A stretch of DNA of 64,000 nt from Krasilnikovia cinnamomea (GTDB taxonomy: Bacteria; Actinomycetota; Actinomycetes; Mycobacteriales; Micromonosporaceae), in contig NZ_SHKY01000001.1 in NCBI RefSeq assembly GCF_004217545.1, positions 5,332,001-5,396,000 on the forward strand, written 5' to 3'. The stretch's first letter is position 1, and every line of letters starts with the position of its first letter. The notes under the pieces were generated by a model. That model was not told the DNA's origin, did no database searches, and worked only from the letters and a program-made list of their open reading frames with translations. Position numbers and translations under genes: made by a program. This document shows positions 45,664 to 54,380 of this stretch, piece by piece.

Positions 45664-47790
45664 TCAGTTGCCGGTGGTCGTACCGGTGATCTCGCCGACC
45701 TTCGCGAGGGCGGCGTGGGCCTTGGCCACCACGTTGTCCGCGGTGAACCCGAACTGTTCGAACAGCACTCCGGCCGGGGCGCTGGCGCCGTAGTGCTCGA
45801 TGCTGACCGCCTCGCCGCAGTCGCCCAGGATGCGGTGCCAGCTCAGGGAGATCCCGGCCTCCACACTGACCCGGGCCTTGACCCCGTGCGGCAGCACCTG
45901 CTGCTGGTACGCGGTGTCCTGCGCGAAGAACCACTCCTGGCAGGGCATCGACACGACCCGGGTCGGGGTGCCGTCGGCCTCCAGGCGCTCCTGGGCGATG
46001 AGGCAGTACTGCACCTCGGAGCCGGTGCCGATGAGGATCACCTGCGGCTGCCCACCGGTGGCCTCGGAGATGATGTAGCCGCCCTTGAGGACGCCCGCGG
46101 CGGAGGCGTACCGGTCGCGGTCGATCGTGGGCAGCGCCTGGCGGCTCAGCGCCAGCGCGGTCGGCCGGTCGGTGTGCTCCAGCGCGCCGCGCCACGCCCA
46201 CGCGGTCTCGTTCGCGTCGGCGGGGCGGACCACGTCGAGGCCGGGGATGGCGCGCAGCGCGGTCAGGTGCTCCACCGGCTGGTGGGTGGGGCCGTCCTCG
46301 CCCAGGCCGATCGAGTCGTGCGTCCACACGTACGTCACGGGCAGCTTCATCAGGGCGGCCAGCCGGACCGCGGGGCGCATGTAGTCGCTGAACACGAGGA
46401 ACGTGCCGCCGTAGGGGCGGGTGCCGCCGTGCAGCACGATGCCGTTGAGGATGGCGCCCATCGCGTGCTCGCGGATGCCGAAGTGCAGCGTACGGCCGTA
46501 CTCGTGGCCGGGGAACGCCTTGGTGGCGTGCTCGGCCGGGATGAACGACGGCTCGCCCTTCATCGTGGTGTTGTTGCTCTCGGCCAGGTCGGCCGAGCCG
46601 CCCCACAGCTCCGGCAGCACGGGGGCGAGCGCCTCGAGCACCTTGCCGGAGGCGGCCCGGGTGGCGATGCCCTTGGCGTCGGCGGGGAACTCCGGCAGCG
46701 CGTCGGCCCAGCCGTCGGGCAGGGTGCGTGCGGCCAGCCGGTCGAACAGCGCGCGCGCCTCCGGGTTCGCCGCGGCCCAGGCGTCGAAGTCGCGCTGCCA
46801 CCGCGCGTGCGCGTCGCGGCCGCGCGTGACGACCTCGCGGGCGTGCGCGAGGACCTTCTCGTCGACCGCGAAGCTGCCCTGCGGGTCGAAGCCGAGGATC
46901 TCCTTGGTGGCGGCCACCTCGTCGGCGCCCAGCGCCGAGCCGTGGATCTTGCCGGTGTTCTGCTTGTTCGGCGCGGGCCAGCCGATGATCGTGCGCAGCG
47001 CGATGAACGACGGCCGGTCGGTCTCGGCGCGGCTGGCCTGCAGCGCCGCGTACAGCGCCGCGACGTCCTCGTGGTACTCACCGTCGGCGGGGTCCCCGCC
47101 GCGCCAGTCCACGGTCTGCACGTGCCAGCCGTACGCCGCGTACCGGGCGGCGACGTCCTCGCTCTTGGCGATGCGGGTGTCGTCCTCGATCGAGATCTCG
47201 TTGTCGTCCCAGATCAGCGTGAGGTTGCCCAGCTGCTGGGTGCCGGCCAGCGCGCTGGCCTCGTGGCTGATGCCCTCCTCGATGTCACCGTCCGAGGCGA
47301 TCGCCCAGATGTGGTGGTCGAACGGGGACTGTCCGGGCTCGGCGGTGGGGTCGAACAGGCCGCGCTCGCGGCGGGCCGCCATCGCCATGCCGACCGCGTT
47401 GCCGATGCCCTGTCCGAGCGGGCCGGTGGTGGTCTCCACGCCGGGGGTGTGCCCGTGCTCGGGGTGACCGGGGGTGAGTGACCCCCACTGCCGCAGCGAG
47501 GCCAGGTCATCCAGTGACAGGCCGTAGCCGTTGAGGTAGAGCTGGATGTAGAGGGTGAGGCTGGAGTGCCCGCACGACAGCACGAAGCGGTCGCGCCCCG
47601 GCCAGGCCGGATCGGTCGGGTCGTGCCGCATGACCCGGTTGAACAACAGGTAGGCCGCGGGGGCGAGGCTCATGGCGGTGCCGGGGTGACCGTTGCCGGC
47701 CTTCTCGACGGCGTCCATCGCCAGGACACGGACGGTGTCGACCGCCCGCCGGTCGAGGTCGGACCAGTTCAAAGCATCTGTGCCAGCCAC
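45664..47790 (-). CDS. tkt: Transketolase
   Basis: Thiamine-diphosphate enzyme of the non-oxidative pentose phosphate pathway, 708 residues. The N-terminal domain has GNGHPGTAMSLAPAAYLLF, RFVLSCGHSSLTLYIQLYL and the cofactor motif IASDGDIEEGISHEASALAG followed by WDDNEISIEDDT. The pyrimidine domain has FGIREHAMGAILNGI and THDSIGLGEDGPTHQPVEHL. GTG 47790 follows AGGAG by 10 nt. It is divergent from ctaB, and the 272-bp space between them holds both promoters; TAGGCT at 47884 faces ctaB. Confidence 0.96.
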   Translation of the reverse strand: MAGTDALNWSDLDRRAVDTVRVLAMDAVEKAGNGHPGTAMSLAPAAYLLFNRVMRHDPTDPAWPGRDRFVLSCGHSSLTLYIQLYLNGYGLSLDDLASLRQWGSLTPGHPEHGHTPGVETTTGPLGQGIGNAVGMAMAARRERGLFDPTAEPGQSPFDHHIWAIASDGDIEEGISHEASALAGTQQLGNLTLIWDDNEISIEDDTRIAKSEDVAARYAAYGWHVQTVDWRGGDPADGEYHEDVAALYAALQASRAETDRPSFIALRTIIGWPAPNKQNTGKIHGSALGADEVAATKEILGFDPQGSFAVDEKVLAHAREVVTRGRDAHARWQRDFDAWAAANPEARALFDRLAARTLPDGWADALPEFPADAKGIATRAASGKVLEALAPVLPELWGGSADLAESNNTTMKGEPSFIPAEHATKAFPGHEYGRTLHFGIREHAMGAILNGIVLHGGTRPYGGTFLVFSDYMRPAVRLAALMKLPVTYVWTHDSIGLGEDGPTHQPVEHLTALRAIPGLDVVRPADANETAWAWRGALEHTDRPTALALSRQALPTIDRDRYASAAGVLKGGYIISEATGGQPQVILIGTGSEVQYCLIAQERLEADGTPTRVVSMPCQEWFFAQDTAYQQQVLPHGVKARVSVEAGISLSWHRILGDCGEAVSIEHYGASAPAGVLFEQFGFTADNVVAKAHAALAKVGEITGTTTGN

Positions 47791-48062
47791 GTCGGTTCTG
47801 CTCCTCGGGGCGTCTCGGGGGACCCTTCGTGCTCGACCCTATCCATTACCCGTGAACGCCCGCCCCATGAACCTGGTAGGCCCATAGGCTGAGAGCGGAC
47901 AGGCGTCGCGGCCCGGTTCCCTGGTCGCCATGTGTGACGCCCTGCACCCGGGACGGGTCCTCCGGCCGGCCGTATGGGCTGCGCGTAGTCTGTCCGAGCG
48001 TGCCGTCGGCCCCGCCGGCTCGGGGCGCGCAAGTCCGCGCCGATGCCGGAAGGTGGCTGTCC

Positions 48063-49016
48063 GTGAGCATGATCACCGAGCGTCCCCAGGGGCAGCCGTC
48101 CAGCGAGGCGGCGTCGTTCCCGGCGGGCGGTTCGGCGGCGCGCCGCGATGTCCGGGCGGTGCTGCGGGCCTATGTCGCGCTCACCAAGCCGCGCATCGTG
48201 GAACTGCTGCTGGTCACGACGGTCCCGGCGATGATGCTGGCCGCGGGCGGGTGGCCGGACCTGGGCCTGGTCGCGGTGGTGCTGGTCGGCGGCTCGCTGG
48301 CCGCCGGCGCGGCGAGCGCGCTGAACTGCTACCTCGACCGCGACATCGACCAGCTGATGCGGCGCACGAAGCGGCGCCCGCTGCCGGCGCACACGGTGAC
48401 GCCGCGCGCGGCGCTGGTGTTCGGGCTGGTCCTGGCGGCGGTGTCGCTGGTGCTGATGGCCGCGTTCACGAACTGGCTGGCGACCGCGCTGACCGCGGCC
48501 GCGATCGCGTACTACGACCTCGTCTACACGCTGTGGCTCAAGCGCCGTACCTCGCAGAACACCTTCTGGGGCGGGGTGTGTGGGGCGGCCCCGGTGCTGA
48601 TCGGCTGGGCCGCGGTGACGGGCTCGCTGGCCCCCGGCGGGTGGGCGCTTTTTGCGGTTGTCTTCTTTTGGCAGATGCCGCATTTCTACGCGCTCGCGAT
48701 CACGTACAAGGACGACTATGCCCGGGCCGGAATCCCGATGCTCCCGGTGGTCCGCTCCGCGCGCCGGGTCAACAACGAGATCCTGCTCTGGACCGTGGTG
48801 ACGGTCGCCGCCTCGCTGGCCGCCTGGCCGCTGGGCCTGGGCATCGTCTACGGCGTGACCGCGATCGTGACCGGCGCGCTGTTCCTCGGCGAGGCGCTCA
48901 TGCTCGTGCGCCGGGGACGCCGTGGGGAGCCGCTCAAGCCGATGCGGCTGTTCCACTGGTCCGTCACCTACCTGACGATCCTGTTCATCGCGGTCGCGAT
49001 CGACGCCCTGCGCTGA
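48063..49016 (+). CDS. ctaB: Protoheme IX farnesyltransferase (heme O synthase)
   Basis: Adds the farnesyl group to protoheme for cytochrome oxidase, 317 residues, with about nine membrane helices. The UbiA-family acidic motifs are NCYLDRDIDQLMRRTKRRPL and YKDDYARAGIPMLPVV; YVALTKPRIVELLLVTTVPA is the N-terminal signature. GTG 48063 follows GGAAGGTGG at about 9 nt; ATG 48069 is possible. The long upstream extension of the frame lacks support. ctaA, the next step, lies 0.6 kb away in opposite orientation. Confidence 0.94.
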   Translation: MSMITERPQGQPSSEAASFPAGGSAARRDVRAVLRAYVALTKPRIVELLLVTTVPAMMLAAGGWPDLGLVAVVLVGGSLAAGAASALNCYLDRDIDQLMRRTKRRPLPAHTVTPRAALVFGLVLAAVSLVLMAAFTNWLATALTAAAIAYYDLVYTLWLKRRTSQNTFWGGVCGAAPVLIGWAAVTGSLAPGGWALFAVVFFWQMPHFYALAITYKDDYARAGIPMLPVVRSARRVNNEILLWTVVTVAASLAAWPLGLGIVYGVTAIVTGALFLGEALMLVRRGRRGEPLKPMRLFHWSVTYLTILFIAVAIDALR

Positions 49017-49230
49017 GGCCGGGCGACCGGGCCGCCGCGCGGTGGCCACGGCCGGCAGGTTACGGGGTGACGCGCGGTCGGGTGACCGAATCGCGCTCGT
49101 TCGGAGGAACCGCGGCGGTTGTGCAATTCGGGCGCAATTGGTGCATACCAATGCCGTGATCACCTATCGCCGCAGGTAATTGGCGTCACAAAAATCGTCG
49201 ACGGGCGCGTGCTCCCGCCCGGAGTCTGCT

Positions 49231-49236
49231 TAGGCT
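49231..49236 (+). promoter_or_regulatory. -10 box of the 97-residue protein gene, probable leaderless start
   Basis: TAGGCT (TANNNT) ends 7 nt before ATG 49244, and no ribosome binding site is present. Confidence 0.5.
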
Positions 49237-49243
49237 GCCCCTC

Positions 49244-49537
49244 ATGGCACAAGGTTCCGATACGACACTGACCGCCGGCATCCGGTCGTTCGCCGTGGGA
49301 CACGGCGGCGCCAAGGCGGTCATCGAGTACGTCGGCAAGCGTGGCGCCCGCATCGTCCTGGTCGGTGAGGACGGCGCTTGGACCGACCAGTTCGCCGACG
49401 GCACCGACGTCGCCCGCCAGGCCTGCGAGGTCGCGGGAGTCGAAGTTCAGAACGAGTGGGAGCGCGAGCTGATGGAGCAGATGCGCCCCAGCGGCGACCT
49501 GTGGCGCTCGATGTCGCGCCGGAGCATGGCCCGCTGA
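49244..49537 (+). CDS. Conserved actinobacterial protein of unknown function
   Basis: 97-residue soluble protein, not assigned to a characterised family. It contains an alpha/beta pattern (AVIEYVGKRGARIVLVGEDG) and a charged C-terminal helix (EVQNEWERELMEQMRPSGD) ending in basic Arg/Ser residues. Codon use and third-position GC match the neighbours, and the ATG sits 7 nt after a TAGGCT box. It is flanked by ctaB and the convergent ctaA, whose products are membrane enzymes of heme A synthesis; a link is only positional. Confidence 0.75.
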   Translation: MAQGSDTTLTAGIRSFAVGHGGAKAVIEYVGKRGARIVLVGEDGAWTDQFADGTDVARQACEVAGVEVQNEWERELMEQMRPSGDLWRSMSRRSMAR

Positions 49538-49582
49538 CCCCGCGGGGCACAGCACGCCGTTGACCTGATCCTGTCCAGTCCC

Positions 49583-49608
49583 GCGACCCGGGAGCGATCC
49601 CGGGTCGC
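49583..49608. terminator. Bidirectional terminator between the 97-residue protein gene and ctaA
   Basis: A perfect 11-bp stem (GCGACCCGGGA / TCCCGGGTCGC) closed by a GCGA tetraloop lies between the convergent genes. Confidence 0.8.
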
Positions 49609-49647
49609 CCTGCCCACCCCCCGCCGCGCTCCCGGCGCCGGGAAGGG

Positions 49648-50595
49648 TCAGTGAGCCGCAGGCACCGGGCTGACGGGTTCGGCCGGGGTGGCCGCAGACG
49701 CCGCCGATTCCGGGGCGGCGAGCGCCGGGGGGCGTTCGCGCAGACTCCACAGCACGGCCAGGGTGCCCACCCAGACCAGGCAGGCGCCGAGCATGTGCGC
49801 ACCCACCAGCAGCACCGGCAGGTGCGTGAAGTACTGCACGAAGCCGATCAGCCCCTGGGCCAGCTCGACCGCCACGAGCACCGCCGCCGCCCGGACCGCG
49901 GCCTGCGGTGCGCCCACGGCGCGCAGCGCGAACCACAGCGCCACGGTCAGTCCGAGCAGCAGGAACACCAGGTCGGCGTGGGCCTGAGAGATCATCTCCG
50001 GGTCCAGCCCGTTGCGCCGGGCGTGTTCGTCGCCCGCGTGCGGGCCGCTGCCGGTCACCACCACGCCGACCACGATCACGGCCGCGCTGACCACCGCGGT
50101 CAGCCGGGCCAGCGTGCGCAGCGGCGCGGCCACCAGCGGCCGGGCCGGGCCGTCGCCCTCGCCGGTGCGCCGCCACAGCGCGTACGCGAGCGCGATCAGC
50201 GCCATGGAGAGCAGGAAGTGCAGCCCGACCACCCACGGGTTGAGGTCGGTGAGCACGGTGATGCCGCCGATCACGCCCTGGCCGGGGATGCCCAGGCCGA
50301 TGACCAGCGACAGCAGCACCAGGGAGCGGCGCCGGGGTCGCTGCCAGAGCGCGGCCAGGAAGCAGGCCAGGGCGATCAGGGCCAGGGCGATGCTCAGCAG
50401 CCGGTTGCCGAATTCGATCGCGCCGTGCACACCCATGGCGGCGGTCGTCGTGTACGAGGCGTCGGTGCACCGGGGCCACGTGGGGCAGCCCAGCCCGGAG
50501 CCGGTCAGGCGGACCGCGGCACCGGTGACGACCAGCGCGATGTTGGCCACCAGGCTCGCCAGGGCGAGGGGGCGCAGGGGGGCGCGGAAGCTCAC
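49648..50595 (-). CDS. ctaA: Heme A synthase (COX15/CtaA)
   Basis: Oxidises heme O to heme A, 315 residues, eight predicted membrane helices. Signatures: GAAVRLTGSGLGCPTWPRC, the first histidine pair in VHGAIEFGNRLL and VGLHFLLSMALIA, then QAHADLVFLLLGL and LLVGAHMLGACLVWVG. The C-terminus is a short Pro/Ala-rich tail. GTG 50595 gives the usual N-terminus (SFRAPLRPLALASLVANIA), but GGGAGG directly abuts it, leaving no spacing, so the exact start is uncertain. The long upstream frame overlaps sufR and is a shadow. Transcribed divergently from sufR. Confidence 0.9.
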   Translation of the reverse strand: MSFRAPLRPLALASLVANIALVVTGAAVRLTGSGLGCPTWPRCTDASYTTTAAMGVHGAIEFGNRLLSIALALIALACFLAALWQRPRRRSLVLLSLVIGLGIPGQGVIGGITVLTDLNPWVVGLHFLLSMALIALAYALWRRTGEGDGPARPLVAAPLRTLARLTAVVSAAVIVVGVVVTGSGPHAGDEHARRNGLDPEMISQAHADLVFLLLGLTVALWFALRAVGAPQAAVRAAAVLVAVELAQGLIGFVQYFTHLPVLLVGAHMLGACLVWVGTLAVLWSLRERPPALAAPESAASAATPAEPVSPVPAAH

Positions 50596-50711
50596 CTCCC
50601 GGATCGTACGCGTAGATTTGATCTTGTTTGCGCGCGCTGGTCGGCGGCGGTGTCCTGGATCACCGGGACCCGGGTTTGCGGCTGCTCGGGGAAATACGTA
50701 ACGTTGCCGTT

Positions 50712-51431
50712 GTGAAAAACGCGGTGCTGCCCCGAGGGGGTGCGGTGGCGAACGCCAGCGCCCCGGACGGACGCACCCGTGACCGGGTCGCCCAGTTGCT
50801 GCTGGAGCGCGGCGCGGCCACCGCGGCCGAGCTGGGCGCGGAGCTGGGCCTGAGCCCCGCCGCGATCCGCAAACACCTCGACGCCATGCTGGCCGAACGC
50901 CTCGTCGAGGTGCGCGAGCGCCCGCAGCGCGGCCCGCGCGGCCGGGGCCGCCCCGCCAAGACGTTCGTGCTGACCGCCGAGGCGCGCGAGGGCTTCCCGC
51001 ACTTCTACGACGGCATCGCCACGGCCGCACTGCGCTGGATCGCCGAGCACGGCGGCCCCGAAGCGGTCGGCGCGTTCGCCGCCGCCCAGGTCGCCCCGCT
51101 GGAGGAGCGCTGCCGGGCCGTGCTTCGCTCGGCCGGCGAGGACCCGATCGCCCGGGCGGAGGCGCTCGCCGAGGCGCTGACCGCCGAGGGCTACGCTGCC
51201 AACGCGACCGCGATCGCGTCCGGCGGGCAGCTGTGCCAGCACCACTGCCCGGTGGCGCACGTGGCCGCCGAGTTTCCCCAGCTGTGCGACGCCGAGACCG
51301 CGGTCATCTCGCGGCTCATCGGCACCCACGTGCAGCGTCTCGCCACCATCGCGCACGGCGACGGGGTGTGCACCACGCACATCCCGGGACCGGCGCGGGA
51401 GAAACCCGCAATCACGGTTAGGACCGGATAG
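50712..51431 (+). CDS. sufR: Fe-S cluster-sensing transcriptional regulator SufR
   Basis: Repressor of the suf operon that senses its own cluster, 239 residues. An N-terminal winged helix (RDRVAQLLLERGAATAAELG, LSPAAIRKHLDAMLAERLVE) is followed by an effector domain whose C-terminal cysteines are the cluster ligands: QLCQHHCPVAHVAAEFPQLC and GDGVCTTHIPG. GTG 50712 is the likely start by homology (MKNA); GTG 50745, preceded by GAGGGGG, is an alternative. The stop is immediately followed by sufB ATG. No operator palindrome could be identified with confidence in the 116 bp shared with ctaA. Confidence 0.92.
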   Translation: MKNAVLPRGGAVANASAPDGRTRDRVAQLLLERGAATAAELGAELGLSPAAIRKHLDAMLAERLVEVRERPQRGPRGRGRPAKTFVLTAEAREGFPHFYDGIATAALRWIAEHGGPEAVGAFAAAQVAPLEERCRAVLRSAGEDPIARAEALAEALTAEGYAANATAIASGGQLCQHHCPVAHVAAEFPQLCDAETAVISRLIGTHVQRLATIAHGDGVCTTHIPGPAREKPAITVRTG

Positions 51432-52853
51432 ATGACCGACCAGATCGCTACTCAGGAAGAGCACCTCGCTGCCCTGGGCAAGTACGAGTACGGCTGGGCC
51501 GACGCCGACGTTGCGGGCGCCACCGCCCAGCGTGGCCTGTCCGAGGCCGTGGTGCGCGACATCTCCGCGAAGAAGAACGAGCCGGAGTGGATGCTCGAGC
51601 GCCGGCTCAAGGGTCTGCGCCTGTTCGACCGCAAGCCCATGCCGAACTGGGGCGCCGACCTCACCGGCATCGACTTCCAGAACATCAAGTACTTCGTGCG
51701 CTCGACCGAGAAGCAGGCCCAGTCGTGGGAGGACCTGCCCGAGGACATCAAGAACACGTACGACCGGCTCGGCATCCCCGAGGCGGAGAAGGCGCGCCTG
51801 GTGGCCGGTGTCGCCGCGCAGTACGAGTCCGAGGTCGTCTACCACAAGATCCGTGAGGACCTCGAGGAGCAGGGCGTCATCTTCCTCGACACCGACACCG
51901 GCCTGCGCGAGCACGAGGACATCTTCAAGGAGTACTTCGGCACCGTCATCCCGGTCGGCGACAACAAGTTCGCGTCGCTGAACACCTCTGTGTGGTCCGG
52001 CGGCTCCTTCATCTACGTGCCCAAGGGCGTCCACGTCGAGATCCCGCTGCAGGCCTACTTCCGGATCAACACGGAGAACATGGGCCAGTTCGAGCGGACC
52101 CTGATCATCGTGGACGAGGGCGCGTACGTGCACTACGTCGAGGGCTGCACCGCGCCGATCTACTCCTCCGACTCGCTGCACTCCGCGGTCGTCGAGATCA
52201 TCGTCAAGAAGAACGCCCGCTGCCGGTACACGACCATCCAGAACTGGTCGAACAACGTCTACAACCTGGTCACCAAGCGCGCCACCTGCGAGGAGGGCGC
52301 GACCATGGAGTGGATCGACGGCAACATCGGCTCCAAGGTGACCATGAAGTACCCGGCGGTCTACATGACCGGCCCGCACGCCAAGGGCGAGGTGCTCTCG
52401 GTCGCCATGGCCGGCGAGGGCCAGCACCAGGACGCGGGCGCCAAGATGGTGCACGCCGCGCCGCACACCTCCTCGACGATCGTCAGCAAGTCGATCGCCC
52501 GGGGCGGTGGCCGGACCAGCTACCGGGGCCTGGTGCAGGTGCTGGAGGGCTCGGCGCACTCCAAGAGCACGGTCAAGTGCGACGCGCTGCTGGTCGACAC
52601 GATCAGCCGCAGCGACACGTACCCGTACGTCGACATCCGCGAGGACGACGTGGCCATGGGCCACGAGGCGACCGTCTCCAAGGTCAGCGAGGACCAGCTC
52701 TTCTACCTGATGAGCCGGGGCCTGACCGAGGACGAGGCCATGGCGATGATCGTGCGCGGCTTCATCGAGCCGATCGCCAAGGAGCTCCCCATGGAGTACG
52801 CCCTGGAGCTGAACCGCCTGATCGAGCTGCAGATGGAGGGGGCGGTGGGCTAG
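51432..52853 (+). CDS. sufB: Fe-S cluster assembly scaffold SufB
   Basis: Scaffold subunit of the SufBCD complex, 473 residues. Segments NEPEWMLERRLKGLRLF and WGADLTGIDFQNIKYFVR open the protein; GVHVEIPLQAYFRINTENM, VEGCTAPIYSSDSLHSAVVE with the conserved cysteine, and RCRYTTIQNWSNNVYNLVTK are core motifs; RGLTEDEAMAMIVRGFIEP is the C-terminal SufC-binding region. No intein is present, unlike in mycobacteria. The ATG at 51432 directly abuts the sufR stop. It is the first structural gene of the operon. Confidence 0.97.
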   Translation: MTDQIATQEEHLAALGKYEYGWADADVAGATAQRGLSEAVVRDISAKKNEPEWMLERRLKGLRLFDRKPMPNWGADLTGIDFQNIKYFVRSTEKQAQSWEDLPEDIKNTYDRLGIPEAEKARLVAGVAAQYESEVVYHKIREDLEEQGVIFLDTDTGLREHEDIFKEYFGTVIPVGDNKFASLNTSVWSGGSFIYVPKGVHVEIPLQAYFRINTENMGQFERTLIIVDEGAYVHYVEGCTAPIYSSDSLHSAVVEIIVKKNARCRYTTIQNWSNNVYNLVTKRATCEEGATMEWIDGNIGSKVTMKYPAVYMTGPHAKGEVLSVAMAGEGQHQDAGAKMVHAAPHTSSTIVSKSIARGGGRTSYRGLVQVLEGSAHSKSTVKCDALLVDTISRSDTYPYVDIREDDVAMGHEATVSKVSEDQLFYLMSRGLTEDEAMAMIVRGFIEPIAKELPMEYALELNRLIELQMEGAVG

Positions 52854-52917
52854 CGCCCACTCGCCGCGCGCCCACCGCTTGAGCTTGAGAAACCCCGACC
52901 AACTGAGCAAGGACGAG

Positions 52918-54051
52918 ATGACTACCGAGGCCCTGGCACCCCCGAGCACCAAGTCGCAGGTGCTGCGTTCCTTCGACGTCGCCGACTTCCCGGCCCTGAC
53001 GGGCCTGGAGGAGGAGTGGCGCTTCACCCCGCTCAAGCGGCTCGGGTCGCTGGTCACGGCGAGCACGCTGACCGGGGCCGCCCCGGTGCTGGAGTACGGC
53101 GACCTGCCGGCCGGGGTGGCCGTCAAGTCCGTCTCCACCGCCGACGTGGAGCCGGTGCTGATCCCGTTCGACCGGGTCAGCGCGCTGGCCTTCGGCTCGG
53201 CGGGCGACGTGAACCTGATCGAGGTGGCGTCCGAGACGGTCGCGGACGCGCCCGTACTGATCAAGGTCGTCGGCCAGGGCACGGAGGCCGCCGCGGCCCG
53301 TACGGTGATCAAGGTCGGCGGGTTCGCCCAGGTCACCCTCGTGCTGGAGCAGGTCGGCAGCGCCGTGCTGGCCGACAACGTCGAGGTGATCGTGGGTGAC
53401 GGCGCCCAGCTGCATCTGGTCACGCTCGCCGAGTGGGCGTCGGACGCAGTGCAGGCGCAGCACATCCGGTTCCGGGTCGGCCGCGACGCCCGGGTCAACC
53501 ACGTGCAGGTGGCGCTCGGCGGCTCCCTGGTCCGCCAGTTCACCAGCGTCGAGTACGCGGGTCGCGGCGGCGAGGCCGAGCTGTGGGGCCTGTACTTCGC
53601 CGACGCCGGCCAGCACTTCGAGCACCGCCAGCTGGTCGACCACGGCGTGCCGGACTGCCGCAGCTACGTCGGCTACCGGGGCGCGCTGCAGGGCGCCTCG
53701 GCGCACACCGTGTGGGTCGGCGACGTGCTGATCCGCGCGGCCGCGACCGGCACGGACACGTACGAGATCAACCGGAACCTGCTGCTCACCGACGGCGCCC
53801 GGGCCGACTCCGTGCCCAACCTGGAGATCGAGACCGGCGAGGTCGCCGGGGCGGGCCACGCCAGCGCGACCGGCCGCTTCGACGACGAGCAGCTGTTCTA
53901 CCTGATGGCGCGGGGCATCCCGGAGGACGAGGCCCGCAAGCTGGTCGTGCGCGGCTTCTTCGCCGAGCTGATCAACAAGGTGCCCATCGAGGAACTGCGC
54001 GAGCGGCTCGGCGAGACCATCGAGTCCCGCTTGGCGGAGGTCGAGTCGTGA
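52918..54051 (+). CDS. sufD: Fe-S cluster assembly protein SufD
   Basis: Paralogue and partner of SufB in the SufBCD scaffold, 377 residues. EEEWRFTPLKRLGSL is the N-terminal motif, the right-handed beta-helix occupies the middle, and ARGIPEDEARKLVVRGFFAE matches the SufC-binding end of SufB. The conserved histidine/aspartate stretch is VDHGVPDCRSYVGYRGALQG. ATG 52918 is preceded by AAGGA at short spacing; TTG 52879 would add 13 residues and is less likely. It overlaps the ferredoxin gene by GTGA. Confidence 0.95.
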   Translation: MTTEALAPPSTKSQVLRSFDVADFPALTGLEEEWRFTPLKRLGSLVTASTLTGAAPVLEYGDLPAGVAVKSVSTADVEPVLIPFDRVSALAFGSAGDVNLIEVASETVADAPVLIKVVGQGTEAAAARTVIKVGGFAQVTLVLEQVGSAVLADNVEVIVGDGAQLHLVTLAEWASDAVQAQHIRFRVGRDARVNHVQVALGGSLVRQFTSVEYAGRGGEAELWGLYFADAGQHFEHRQLVDHGVPDCRSYVGYRGALQGASAHTVWVGDVLIRAAATGTDTYEINRNLLLTDGARADSVPNLEIETGEVAGAGHASATGRFDDEQLFYLMARGIPEDEARKLVVRGFFAELINKVPIEELRERLGETIESRLAEVES

Positions 54052-54380
54052 CGTTCCAGATGGTCGGGTCCGCCGACGACGTCGCGAAGGGCACCGCGAT
54101 CAGCGTCGAGGTCGACGGCGTGGACATCGCCGTCGTGCACACCGACGACGACTCGTTCTACGCGGTACGCGACGAGTGCAGCCACGCCACCGTCGCCCTC
54201 TCCGAGGGTGAGGTCGACGGCTGCACCCTCGAATGCTGGCTGCACGGCTCGCGGTTCGACCTGCGTACCGGCGAGCCCACCGGACTGCCCGCCACCGAGC
54301 CGGTGGCGACCTTCCCCGTCGAGATCCGCGACGGTGAAATCTACGTCTCTTCGACACCGAGCAATGGAGTAATGCCGTGA
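54048..54380 (+). CDS. Rieske-type [2Fe-2S] ferredoxin of the suf operon
   Basis: 110-residue soluble Rieske ferredoxin. Ligand motifs are CSHATV (Cys, His) and CWLHGSRFD (Cys, His), with about 18 residues between. It lacks a signal peptide, unlike the other Rieske protein in the window. The place between sufD and sufC is conserved in actinobacterial suf operons, which suggests electron delivery during cluster assembly; this has not been shown from sequence. Overlaps with both neighbours (GTGA each) show coupled translation. Confidence 0.92.
   Translation: MTFQMVGSADDVAKGTAISVEVDGVDIAVVHTDDDSFYAVRDECSHATVALSEGEVDGCTLECWLHGSRFDLRTGEPTGLPATEPVATFPVEIRDGEIYVSSTPSNGVMP

Noticed and set aside
50596..51030. 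N-terminal extension of ctaA by 145 codons
   Set aside because: It runs antisense through sufR and is Arg/Pro-rich, with no signal or membrane segment.
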